From: CAYXVU01 sp964468725
GTDB taxonomy: Bacteria > Acidobacteriota > Blastocatellia > UBA7656
DNA: 30,889 nucleotides
NCBI GenBank assembly: GCA_964468725.1
Contig: CAYXVU010000052.1
Location: forward strand, 1-30,889
Direction of reading: 5' to 3'
The position numbers were made by a program, and so were the translations under genes. Position 1 is the stretch's first letter. Each line of letters starts with the position of its first letter. Under the pieces are notes generated by a model that saw only the letters and a program-made list of their open reading frames with translations, did not search any database and was not told the DNA's origin. Shown piece after piece: positions 1-7,796 of the stretch.

Positions 1-87
1 TGGTATCAAATCATTTCTTTCGTACCCAATGAAACCTCGAAAACACAGCGCGGGTCTTTCGATTTTTTATGAGGGAAGGAAAGTCAG

Positions 88-792
88 ATGGCGTTGACGA
101 AGAAAATTTTTGCCTTGAGTGTTATGGTGTTGGCCGCATTGTCGCTGGTCGCTCCGGCACAAGACCCCGCGCCGATTTATCCCGAAAATTATAGAGTTAT
201 CATTGAAAATGACCGCGTTCGGGTGATGGATTTCCGATTGAAGAAAGGCGCGAAAGAAGAGTTTCATGCTCATCCCGCCCACGTCGTTTATGTGCTAACC
301 GGCTTCAAAATCCGTTTTCGCTTCCCCGACGGACGAACGGCGCTGCGCGAAACCCAAACCGGCGATGTGCTGTTTTCCGAAGCGGTCACTCACGCTTCGG
401 AAAACATCGGAGAGACGGACGCGCACGGCCTGTTGGTCGAACTGAAGACGCCTGCACAGAAAGACGCCGCGTCGCAAGCCAATCAAAATGAGTTGCTCAC
501 GGCGATCACCTTCATCACCGGCAAAGAGGGTAAGGAGGAAGAATTGAAGGGCGAATTGCTCAAACTCTCTGCGCCGACGCGCACTGAAGCTGGTAACCTG
601 CGCTATGATCTCTATCAATCACCCGACAAACCGAACCGCTTCATGCGCTACGAAGTTTGGCGAAGTCCGCAAGCCCTCGAAGATCATAAGCTGACACCGC
701 ACCTAAAAGCCTCTTTCAAGCTGCGTCAGGAGCAGGGCTGGATGACCGAGATTACAACGTGGAAGCGGGTTGCGGAAGACCTCAACCCGTAA
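88..792 (+). CDS. Secreted cupin / antibiotic-biosynthesis-monooxygenase-like protein
   Basis: A 234-residue protein with an N-terminal signal peptide (about residues 1-24, ending near APAQ). A small beta-barrel cupin domain follows at about 33-120, with the metal-binding-type cluster H60, H62, H65 and a later H102. A second domain at about 135-228 resembles the ferredoxin-like ABM/quinol monooxygenase family (ITFITGKEGKEEEL, then RYDLYQSPD and RYEVW). The cupin half resembles small exported cupins with the ENDRVRV motif. The start is supported by AAGGA 7 nt upstream of the ATG. The fusion suggests a periplasmic enzyme or binding protein for a small oxidisable compound, but the substrate is unknown. 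It is followed after 19 nt by an unrelated membrane protein gene on the same strand. Confidence 0.8.
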   Translation: MALTKKIFALSVMVLAALSLVAPAQDPAPIYPENYRVIIENDRVRVMDFRLKKGAKEEFHAHPAHVVYVLTGFKIRFRFPDGRTALRETQTGDVLFSEAVTHASENIGETDAHGLLVELKTPAQKDAASQANQNELLTAITFITGKEGKEEELKGELLKLSAPTRTEAGNLRYDLYQSPDKPNRFMRYEVWRSPQALEDHKLTPHLKASFKLRQEQGWMTEITTWKRVAEDLNP

Positions 793-811
793 ACGGAGAG
801 GGTGAGGCGCG

Positions 812-1315
812 ATGCATATCGAAGCGCTGCAACGACTCTTTGCCAACCTGCATTTTCGTCAAGCGGTCTGGCTCTTTCCCTGTGCCTTCACGCTGCACGT
901 CGTAGAAGAGGTTTGGCAATTTACCAACTGGGCGAAGCGCTTCGCTTCGCCTGACTTTACGTTTCGGGGTTATCTGACGATTCATCTGCTTGGCATCGTG
1001 ACGGCTTTTCTTGCGGCAGGGCTGATCCGGTTTTTCCCAAACCGAGTTGTGATCTTTCTCTTTTTCGCATTGGTCTTCACGCCCGCCGTTTTTTTCAACA
1101 TCTTTTTTCACGCCGGAGCGACAGCCGCATTCGGCGTCTACTGTCCGGGCTTGTTGACGGCTCTGACGCTCTACCCGCCGCTCTTCTATCGCCTCAGTCG
1201 TCTGGCGCTCAACGAAGGGTTGCTGACCCCTCAACTGGCATGGATAGCTTTCATCGTCGCGGGCATCTTTCATGCTGCCGAAGTGTCGCGCAACGTCTTC
1301 AACGCATGGGGATGA
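812..1315 (+). CDS. HXXEE-domain integral membrane protein
   Basis: A 167-residue, very hydrophobic protein with about five membrane segments (roughly 17-36, 54-75, 78-100, 111-130 and 143-158). The signature H29-V-V-E32-E33 sits in the first segment. A second polar pair, H154 and E157, sits in the last segment, and H100 lies at the end of the third. This is the pattern of the HXXEE family, whose function is unknown and whose buried His/Glu residues suggest metal or haem binding. GAGG precedes the start by 4 nt. The gene lies 19 nt after the cupin gene and is probably co-transcribed with it. It converges with the HD-GYP gene, with only 18 nt between the two stops. Confidence 0.72.
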   Translation: MHIEALQRLFANLHFRQAVWLFPCAFTLHVVEEVWQFTNWAKRFASPDFTFRGYLTIHLLGIVTAFLAAGLIRFFPNRVVIFLFFALVFTPAVFFNIFFHAGATAAFGVYCPGLLTALTLYPPLFYRLSRLALNEGLLTPQLAWIAFIVAGIFHAAEVSRNVFNAWG

Positions 1316-1333
1316 AGGATTGCAGAGAGGAAA

Positions 1334-2623
1334 TCACTGCGCGCGCAGGTGGGCGCGTGCGGCGACCGGTCGCTTGCTAACTTCAACCAACGGCGCGTTG
1401 CATTCGACCAGCATCAACTCCAGTAATTGAGTCAGCTGGTCGCGATCATAGTCGCGTTTGGCCATCGGCAAAAAGATGCGGCGCTCGGCTTTGCTTGCCA
1501 ACTCTCGTAACAGCAGACGACAAAAGGCGGCGACGACTTCGGGCGCGAACTGTCTGCCCGTATGCTTGCGAATCTCGCCGAGCGTATCTTCGAGCGTCAA
1601 GCGCGAACGATACGGGCGATTGGTAATCATCGCGTCGAAACAGTCGGCCAGGGTGACGATCTTCGAGCCTAATGGAATCTCTTCGTCTGACAGGCCATCC
1701 GGGTAGCCGCGACCATCAAGCCGTTCATGATGGCCACGCATCAGATAGGCAATCTCTTTCCACGGGCGGCGAATGTGCGAGAGGATTTTATAGCCCGTCG
1801 AGACGTGCTTTTTCATCTCGTTATACTCTTCTTCGGTGAGCGGGCCGGGTTTGTTGATGATCGAGCTATCCACCAAGACTTTGCCGATGTCGTGCAGATA
1901 CCCTGCGGTGGCGATATTTTCCAATTCCTGTCCGCTCACGCCCATCTCGCGGGCGAGGGCTTCGGCATAGCGACCGACGCGCCGCGAATGGCCGCTAGTG
2001 TAGCCGTCCTTCAAATCAATGGCCGCGCCGAAGGCTTCGATGACTTCTTGATAGGTCTGCCGCATCTCGCGGTAGAGTCGGCGATTCTCTTCGGCTTTGC
2101 GTTTGTAAGAAGCAAGCAGGCGATGATTGTAAATAGCGACGCCGATCTGTTGCGCCATCGCATGAATCAGCTCGCGCTCTTCGTCGCTATAGGGCTGGCG
2201 GGAAAATTTCTGCGATAAAAAGATCAAACCCATCAAATCGCCGCACACGATCACCGGCACAATCAGTTCCGTTTGCAACAAAGTCAGCAACTCGCCGTGT
2301 CGAGCCAGAAACGGCGCGAGGCCATTGTGCTCCTCTGCGACAGCGAGCGGGTGCGCCTGCGTCAGGAGTTTTTGAACCTCGCCGCGTCCGAGCGTGAGGG
2401 CGCGCGCGGCGGTGTCGTCAAGCCCTTTGGCGCTGATGATCTTCACCTGTCGCGGGCGGGCGACGAATTGCGCAATCGCGCCGCGCGGAATGGCAAACGC
2501 CCCAAGCAGGTTATGCAGCGAAGCCCGCATCACTTCTTCGAAGTCATGATCGGAACTGATCTCCGCGCCGAGTTCCGTGAGCGCGTTCAAACTGTGCAAA
2601 GCTTTTCTGAGTGTGAGCGTCAT
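1334..2623 (-). CDS. GAF / HD-GYP cyclic-di-GMP phosphodiesterase
   Basis: A 429-residue cytoplasmic protein. A GAF sensor fold occupies about 15-165, followed by a short helical linker (170-195) and an HD-GYP domain (about 195-370). The metal-site residues are visible: H212 (SGHSRR), H244-D245 (GYLHDIGK), the H298-H299-E300 cluster, the G306-Y307-P308 motif in GRGYPDG, and LADCFDAM around 325-332. The set looks complete, so hydrolysis of c-di-GMP is expected from the family. The start has GAGGTG 4 nt upstream. It is the last gene of the leftward signalling cluster, 162 nt after the STAS gene. A heptamer array (2728-2783) lies in that gap, so co-transcription is likely but not certain. Confidence 0.9.
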   Translation of the reverse strand: MTLTLRKALHSLNALTELGAEISSDHDFEEVMRASLHNLLGAFAIPRGAIAQFVARPRQVKIISAKGLDDTAARALTLGRGEVQKLLTQAHPLAVAEEHNGLAPFLARHGELLTLLQTELIVPVIVCGDLMGLIFLSQKFSRQPYSDEERELIHAMAQQIGVAIYNHRLLASYKRKAEENRRLYREMRQTYQEVIEAFGAAIDLKDGYTSGHSRRVGRYAEALAREMGVSGQELENIATAGYLHDIGKVLVDSSIINKPGPLTEEEYNEMKKHVSTGYKILSHIRRPWKEIAYLMRGHHERLDGRGYPDGLSDEEIPLGSKIVTLADCFDAMITNRPYRSRLTLEDTLGEIRKHTGRQFAPEVVAAFCRLLLRELASKAERRIFLPMAKRDYDRDQLTQLLELMLVECNAPLVEVSKRPVAARAHLRAQ

Positions 2624-2727
2624 GGGTCACCTCTTTCTCAAGCGAGACGTGCCAGGTGACGAGCCAAGACGATGCGGCAGAAGGCTACAGAAGGGCTGGC
2701 ATAGGCAGCGTGCTGAAAGCAGCCGTC

Positions 2728-2783
2728 GCCCTCTCTTCACCCTTCAACCTGCCGCTTTGCTCGTCCCTTGTCACTTCTCACTT
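2728..2783 (-). repeat. Degenerate heptamer array A
   Basis: Read on the minus strand directly after the STAS stop codon, the sequence divides into eight 7-mers: AAGTGAG, AAGTGAC, AAGGGAC, GAGCAAA, GCGGCAG, GTTGAAG, GGTGAAG and AGAGGGC. The first three are close copies and the rest are increasingly degenerate. No ORF or clear promoter explains it. It resembles the short tandemly repeated heptamers seen between genes in several phyla. Confidence 0.5.
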
Positions 2784-2785
2784 AT

Positions 2786-3148
2786 TTAGTTCCCGATGCG
2801 TGGCGATGCCTTCGCAAGCGCCTGTTCTTCCGTCGTCTCAATGTGTAATCGCGGCAGCAAACCTAACACATCGAAGAGGTCGCGATTTGATGAACTCAAA
2901 TTTGAAAGCAGCAACCGGCCTTCGGCATTGCGGACGGTCTCGATGACGCCGAGCAGGATCGAGATGCCGATGCTGTTGATGAGTTCGGTCTCTTCGAAAT
3001 TGATGATCAGATGTTTGATGCCACAGGCCAGCAAATCCCGGCAACGATTTTCGATGCTCTCGCCGCGCAATTGGTTCAAATACGGGCCGGGATACAAGAC
3101 GGCTGCGCCGTCGGTCATCTTCAATCGGATTTCTGCATGATTGATCAC
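2786..3148 (-). CDS. STAS-domain anti-sigma factor antagonist
   Basis: A 120-residue single STAS domain of the SpoIIAA/RsbV type, which binds and releases an anti-sigma kinase depending on its phosphorylation. The phospho-acceptor loop reads INSIGISILLGV; the predicted phosphoserine is S59, with Asn in place of the common preceding Asp. I chose the GTG at 3148 because a GGGGGG Shine-Dalgarno lies 7 nt upstream and the domain begins right there (VINHAEIRLK). The frame is open upstream to 3226, but that extension does not look like part of the fold. The gene lies 106 nt downstream of the ATPase/HATPase fusion gene, which carries the matching kinase domain, so the two are probably partners. Confidence 0.82.
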   Translation of the reverse strand: MINHAEIRLKMTDGAAVLYPGPYLNQLRGESIENRCRDLLACGIKHLIINFEETELINSIGISILLGVIETVRNAEGRLLLSNLSSSNRDLFDVLGLLPRLHIETTEEQALAKASPRIGN

Positions 3149-3254
3149 GTTGATTCCCCCCGAAATCTTTCGTGAGTGGTTGTCGCCAAGCGGCACGGCT
3201 TCCTTGTGCTGGTCGCTTGGCGGCAAAGGTCTGTATTGGATACTGCCTGAGTGC

Positions 3255-5504
3255 TTACGCGTCGTGGGGGCGTTTCAGAACTTTGGTCATCACCAGCACC
3301 GTGCCGTCATCGGTGCGCTCGAACCACACATCGTCCATCAGGGCGCGGATGATCTGCAAGCCGCGCCCGCGCGTTGCCTTGGCGCTGCTGGCGGCGCTTG
3401 GCGTCGCCGTCCAATCGAGAGACTTGCCTTTATTGGCAACCGTGATGATGAGGCGATGACCTTCGAGCTTGAACTTTTGATAAATCTTTCGGTCGGGGCT
3501 TTCACTATGTTCGGCGGCGTTGATGCAGGCTTCGATGAGCGCCGTCTTGATCTGATTGATGGCTTCCTGATCGAAGTCTGCGGTGCGCGCGATCTGCTCG
3601 ACGGTGCGTGCGGCGATCAGTTCGGCTTCGTCTTCGATGGGAATGACCAGTTCGAACTCCGTCGCGCCGGTCATGTCCGGTTCATCGGCGACCAGCTTGA
3701 CGAGAAAATCATAGAGCAGGTCAAGCTGTGTGAAGTTTCCATAATAAGCGTGGGTGGCGACCAATCGTTCGGCGGCGGCGGCAGAGAATCCTTCTTGGCT
3801 CAGATACCAACGCACTGCCGCCGACGGTTTCAAGGTGCGCGCTGCGAGGTCTACTTTCTGCTCGATGCGCGCGAGCCTTTCGCCATCGAGCGGTTCTTTC
3901 GCATTGATGAGAGCGATGAGCCAACCGATTTCACTGGCGTCGCTATAGATGCCGCCTTCAAATCCGCTGGCGGCAAACAGCTTCCACTGAATACCCTGCT
4001 GTTCGCCGCGCCCGATCTGATTGACGGTAACGATTTGCGGCAAGCGCAACCGTTCGCCTTCGGATTCGAGCAGGCGGCGCGTCTGCACGCGGCTCAACCC
4101 GCGATAGTGAGTTTCGAATGCCTGCTGATGAAAGAGGCTGGTCGGCACGTTTTGAAAATCGAAGCGTGACAGGGATTCGACCAGTTGCGATTCGATGGCT
4201 CGATGATAACGCGACATCATCAGCCGGTAGGAGTGTTTGAGCTTCTCGCTCAACAACTCTTCTCCGGCAAGGGGACGCTGCGCTCCGGCAATCTCTGTGC
4301 GATAGAGGGCGCGCACGTAATCGTCGAGCACCACATCAGACGAAGCGCTGATAAAGCCATAGCCGCTTTCGATCAATTCGCGGGCGCTCAGTCGCGCCAA
4401 CAAGCCGTCGCCGTCCGGCGTCCAGTCGCGCAGTCGTTCGAGCGCCGCCTCGATGGGTACGAGATCGCCCGTTTCCGCAACCAGTCGCAACAGTTCAAGC
4501 GCAGCGCGGCGTGTGCGCGTGTCGGGGGCGACTTCGCGCAAGAGGGCGGCCAAATAATGGCCGATGCGTCCGCGCAAAACTTCTGAGGTATAGAGGCGCT
4601 CGAAATCCATAAAGGTCTTGAGCGCTGCGCCGCGCGCTGCCGCCGCATCGAGAATGGCGCGCGTGTAAAACAGATCGTGATGCAGTTGTTGAATCATCAA
4701 CTCAATTGTCGAATCCGAAATCGCCACCTCAAGCCGCGCGGCGCTGAGTTCAATCAGGCGTTGCAAAAACTCTTCGCCCATCGGCTCAATCGTCAACAAG
4801 TCGAGGCCATCGAACAAGGCTTCATCCGGCGGCAGCAGTTCCAATAGCGGACGGCGCAGCCCGCATAAGACTTGGCCAGCGGGCGCGACCGAACCGGCGG
4901 GGTGAGGACGCACGAGCGTCTTCAATAGCTCGGCGCGACTGAGCGTTGCCGCGCTGTCGCTTCCCGTCAACAGGTGGACGTTATCGAACATTACGAAGGC
5001 CGTCATCTCCATACGCGCAGCAGCCGTTATCGGCGCGGCAAAAGCTGCCCGCAACAACAGAGAGGTGTCGCCTACGCGCATCAGGCTGAGGAAGGATTCG
5101 ATCAAGTTCCTTACCCATTGTCCGTCCTGCGGAGCCGCGCGCCGCGTCAGGGTTTCGAGCGGTTCGTTGGCGGCGGCGATCAACTGCGCGTCCTGACGAC
5201 GAAAGGCCAGCAGTTGCGCCAGCGCTTGCGCGAAGTAGTCGCGCGCCAAGTCGTGCCCGTCACGGCAAACTTCGTTGAGCGAGTAATAGATAGGAGCGAC
5301 GTTGCCATTGAGAGCAAACAAGCGGTCGAAGGTTTTGCGCAGCAGTTCGCTCTTGCCGACGCGCGGCGCACCTAAGACGAGAGCTTTCGCGTGCCCGGTT
5401 GTGGCTTTTGCTAATGCCAGGAGTTGATCCATCTCGACCGAGCGATCAAAGAATTCCGCTTCCGGCAGGCGGCTGAAAATTTGTGGCGGATGGAGTTCGC
5501 TCAT
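3255..5504 (-). CDS. P-loop ATPase fused to anti-sigma-type HATPase (RsbW/SpoIIAB-like)
   Basis: A 749-residue protein. The N-terminal half is an AAA/STAND-type ATPase with Walker A GAPRVGKS (45-52) and a Walker B-like strand ending MFDNVHLL (about 172-179, D174). The middle is helical and leucine-rich, possibly winged-helix or helical-bundle repeats. The C-terminus (about 640-745) is a GHKL ATPase of the anti-sigma kinase type, with N-box EACINAAEH (about 658-666) and G-box RGRGLQIIRALMD (about 712-724). This predicts a serine kinase acting on the STAS protein encoded next. Its start is 14 nt after the stop of the GGDEF gene, so the two are almost surely co-transcribed. No strong Shine-Dalgarno is visible, which fits translational coupling. 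The P-loop plus GHKL fusion is larger than ordinary RsbW proteins (about 140-160 residues). Confidence 0.82.
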   Translation of the reverse strand: MSELHPPQIFSRLPEAEFFDRSVEMDQLLALAKATTGHAKALVLGAPRVGKSELLRKTFDRLFALNGNVAPIYYSLNEVCRDGHDLARDYFAQALAQLLAFRRQDAQLIAAANEPLETLTRRAAPQDGQWVRNLIESFLSLMRVGDTSLLLRAAFAAPITAAARMEMTAFVMFDNVHLLTGSDSAATLSRAELLKTLVRPHPAGSVAPAGQVLCGLRRPLLELLPPDEALFDGLDLLTIEPMGEEFLQRLIELSAARLEVAISDSTIELMIQQLHHDLFYTRAILDAAAARGAALKTFMDFERLYTSEVLRGRIGHYLAALLREVAPDTRTRRAALELLRLVAETGDLVPIEAALERLRDWTPDGDGLLARLSARELIESGYGFISASSDVVLDDYVRALYRTEIAGAQRPLAGEELLSEKLKHSYRLMMSRYHRAIESQLVESLSRFDFQNVPTSLFHQQAFETHYRGLSRVQTRRLLESEGERLRLPQIVTVNQIGRGEQQGIQWKLFAASGFEGGIYSDASEIGWLIALINAKEPLDGERLARIEQKVDLAARTLKPSAAVRWYLSQEGFSAAAAERLVATHAYYGNFTQLDLLYDFLVKLVADEPDMTGATEFELVIPIEDEAELIAARTVEQIARTADFDQEAINQIKTALIEACINAAEHSESPDRKIYQKFKLEGHRLIITVANKGKSLDWTATPSAASSAKATRGRGLQIIRALMDDVWFERTDDGTVLVMTKVLKRPHDA

Positions 5505-5518
5505 ACGGATAAATCGGA

Positions 5519-7378
5519 CTACTCGACCGACAAGGCTTCTTCATACACAGTGACGCAGTTGCGCCCCAAGGTTTTGGCTTTATAGAGCGCGCGGTCGGCG
5601 CTTTCCAGAATGGCATGCGGATTAGGGCGCGTCGCACTGAACGAAGAGACGCCGATGCTCAATGTGATGCGCCCCATCACTTCGCCATGATCGGACAAGC
5701 ATTCGGCTTCGTTTACCGCTTTGCGAACGCGCTCGGCAATGTGCGCGGCGGCAGCCATCTCAGTCTCCGGCAAGACGACGCACAGTTCGTCACCGGCAAA
5801 GCGAGCGGGCATATCAATGGCGCGGATACAGCGGCGCAAGATCTGCGCCGTGTTGATGAGCACCTTATCGGCATTCGTATGGCCGTAGAGGTCGTTGTAC
5901 TGCTTGAAGTGGTCAATATCAATCAGCAGGAAGGCGAGCGGGGTGGCGTAGCGTTTGGCGCGCTCGACCTCTTCGAATAATCGCTCTTCGAGATGTCGCC
6001 GATTGGGCAGCCCAGTCAGCGGGTCGGTCAACGACATGTGCTGATAGGTCTCCGCCTTTTTATGCCACTCGGTGCGGTCAATGATGAGCGCCAGATGCGG
6101 CGCGACCAGTTCGAGTAGTGAGAGATCGTCGTTATTGTACGGCGTGCCGTCAACGCGGTCTGTCAGGTTGACGACGCCGACTTTTCGCCTGCCCAACGCA
6201 AGCGGAAAACTGATGAACGATTTGGTCTTGTAAGCGCTGCGTCCCGAAGCCTGCACGCGGGCATCGGTGTCGGCATAGCGCACCAGCAGAGGCGTGCCGT
6301 TGGCGAGCACGGTTCCGGCGACCGCCTCACCGGGTTTGACCCGAATCGCGCCTTCGGCAACGAGGTCGCTGCCCATTGCCGATTCTAAAATCAATTCGTT
6401 GGCCTCTTCATCGAAGAGCATCAGCGAAGCGCGTTCGGTGTGCAAAATTTCGCCGAGTTTGATGAGCAACGATTGATAGACGCGCTGCGAATCGAGCGAG
6501 GACGCGATGCTTTTGAGAAAGTCTTGAAAGCGCGCGATGGCGCGGTTGCGACTGTCGAGTTGATCGGAGAGTTTGATGATTTCCAGATGGGCGTCGAGCA
6601 GATGCAATGAGGCTTCGGATTTCGGTTCAAGCAAGGCTGGAATGTCGGTTTTGTCAGCCATCGAAACCGAATCGTCCGATGGCAATTGTGCGCTTTGAAA
6701 TTGTGACTCGGCGGTTGAAACGACCAGTTGCGCTGTGTCATCGAAATCTCGCGCGCTGATGAATTTAATATTCTTTAATCCGCGACCGTTCTGCACGCCT
6801 TCCAGATCGTCGTATTGATTGAGGAAGTTCGAATAAGCGGATGAGGTGGTGAAGGCGCGACCGCCAAGCACGACCAAATGTTGACGTTCGACCTGCACCG
6901 GCGCGGCAAAGCAGCATAATCCCGCGTGGCAACGATACTGAATCGGGCGCGCAGCAGCGAGAGCTCTGCTATAAGCGCTGCCGCAATCTCCGGCGCAGCG
7001 CAACGAGTACTCTGCCGAAACGCGCATCGCCTGACAGATACTGTTGTCGTTTTCGATGCGCCCGACGACGGCGCCGTCGCGGGTGAGCGTCGTCAGCGAG
7101 ATATTGTTCTTTTCGGCAAGCGATTTTTGCAGATGCAGCCAAATCGCCAACGAGTTTTGCGTCACACCCTCGTCCTTCTTCACTGCCGTCCGTCTCGATG
7201 CGAAATTAGCCAAGCCCGTTTGTGAACCCGTGCGGGTCCTCCCCCTGATGGATAAGGTTGTCATCGCCTGCAAAGAAGCCTTCGAATGCTTCCGAATCAT
7301 GAAGGAGCGAAATCGCCTGCTGAACCAACCAACAACTCGTGGTCGGGCTTGTCGTGCGCTGCAAAAGTAGCATAGCAA
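5519..7378 (-). CDS. PocR-GAF-GGDEF signalling protein (diguanylate cyclase-like)
   Basis: A 619-residue protein. A PocR-type sensory domain spans about 75-215, with cysteines C128, C132, C150, C155 and C156 (YRCHAGLCCFAAPV). A coiled linker (about 260-295) leads to a GAF domain (about 295-437), then a GGDEF domain (about 447-615). The substrate loop reads AGDEL (528-532) instead of GGDEF. The inhibitory RxxD site (R519-D522) is intact at the canonical five-residue spacing. DIDHFKQYND and LSIGVS are normal. The ATG at 7378 has GGAGG 5 nt upstream. However, the first 70 residues look unstructured, and an alternative GTG at 7165 (AAGGA 7 nt upstream) begins just before the sensory domain. It is the first gene of the leftward c-di-GMP/partner-switching cluster. 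Confidence 0.85.
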   Translation of the reverse strand: MLCYFCSARQARPRVVGWFSRRFRSFMIRKHSKASLQAMTTLSIRGRTRTGSQTGLANFASRRTAVKKDEGVTQNSLAIWLHLQKSLAEKNNISLTTLTRDGAVVGRIENDNSICQAMRVSAEYSLRCAGDCGSAYSRALAAARPIQYRCHAGLCCFAAPVQVERQHLVVLGGRAFTTSSAYSNFLNQYDDLEGVQNGRGLKNIKFISARDFDDTAQLVVSTAESQFQSAQLPSDDSVSMADKTDIPALLEPKSEASLHLLDAHLEIIKLSDQLDSRNRAIARFQDFLKSIASSLDSQRVYQSLLIKLGEILHTERASLMLFDEEANELILESAMGSDLVAEGAIRVKPGEAVAGTVLANGTPLLVRYADTDARVQASGRSAYKTKSFISFPLALGRRKVGVVNLTDRVDGTPYNNDDLSLLELVAPHLALIIDRTEWHKKAETYQHMSLTDPLTGLPNRRHLEERLFEEVERAKRYATPLAFLLIDIDHFKQYNDLYGHTNADKVLINTAQILRRCIRAIDMPARFAGDELCVVLPETEMAAAAHIAERVRKAVNEAECLSDHGEVMGRITLSIGVSSFSATRPNPHAILESADRALYKAKTLGRNCVTVYEEALSVE

Positions 7379-7472
7379 CCTCCGCCTTTCAAGGAGTCGC
7401 GTAGGCGTCGGCCTGCTGCGGCAGAGCCTTTGAGTTTTTCAAACCGAATCGCAGGCGCAGGTACGCAGAGCA

Positions 7473-7517
7473 GATGAAAGGCTACGGATACGCCTCTTTG
7501 AGGCGTACACCTTCATC
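7473..7517 (+). promoter_or_regulatory. Composite intergenic hairpin
   Basis: The inner stem TACGCCTC / GAGGCGTA is 8 perfect bp around a TTT loop (7489-7507). The outer arms GATGAAAGG (7473-7481) and CCTTCATC (7510-7517) are complementary apart from one bulged A. There is no T-run after it, so it is not a classical terminator. It may be a leader structure or a decayed repeat element. Confidence 0.45.
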
Positions 7518-7618
7518 AATCCGTGAGGATTCACCCTCTTCCCGCTCGGCAAAAGAAAAGGGGTCGCCTCTCAGCCCGAATCGGCAGCCGGAGCAATCGC
7601 TTCAGACGTGGTCAGCCC

Positions 7619-7645
7619 TTATGCAAATGCCCCTCGCTTGCATAA
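7619..7645. promoter_or_regulatory. Operator-like inverted repeat
   Basis: TTATGCAA (7619-7626) and TTGCATAA (7638-7645) are a perfect 8-bp inverted repeat separated by 11 nt. The half-site centres are 19 bp apart, about two helical turns. The right half-site overlaps the candidate -35 box of the kinase gene, the usual position for a repressor dimer. The binding protein is unknown. Confidence 0.45.
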
Positions 7646-7666
7646 AGCCCGTAAATGGCCGATACT
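7638..7666 (+). promoter_or_regulatory. Candidate sigma70-type promoter for the kinase cluster
   Basis: TTGCAT (7638-7643), a 17-nt spacer and GATACT (7661-7666) give a plausible vegetative promoter. It would start near 7673 and leave a leader of about 124 nt before the kinase ATG. The -10 match is only moderate. Confidence 0.35.
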
Positions 7667-7796
7667 CACCCTGTTATTTTCGCAAGAAATCATCGCGCAG
7701 ATTAGTGGCACAACTGGCGGATTTAGAACGGCTTTCGCCCCGCTGAAAATCCATAGCGCAGGCTGTGCCAAGGCGCGAGAAATTCCGGTTTCAGCC

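Larger units (their letters stand above)
7379..7796. other. Divergent intergenic region
   Basis: A 418-nt gap between the leftward signalling cluster and the rightward kinase cluster. The short ORFs crossing it have arginine/serine-rich shadow-like compositions. It holds a composite hairpin (7473-7517), a perfect 8-bp dyad (7619-7645) and a candidate promoter (7638-7666). I see no RNA gene in it. Confidence 0.6.

Noticed and set aside
3141..4169. Long plus-strand ORF (342 codons)
   Set aside because: It lies antisense to the C-terminal half of the ATPase-HATPase fusion, whose motifs are clear; the plus-strand translation has no recognisable domain.
7474..7746. Short plus-strand ORF in the divergent region
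   Set aside because: Arg/Ser/Pro-rich translation with no fold, crosses hairpin and promoter-like signals.
7608..7796. N-terminal extension of the kinase
   Set aside because: The 63 extra residues have no domain, overlap the candidate promoter and dyad, and the kinase fold starts after 7797.
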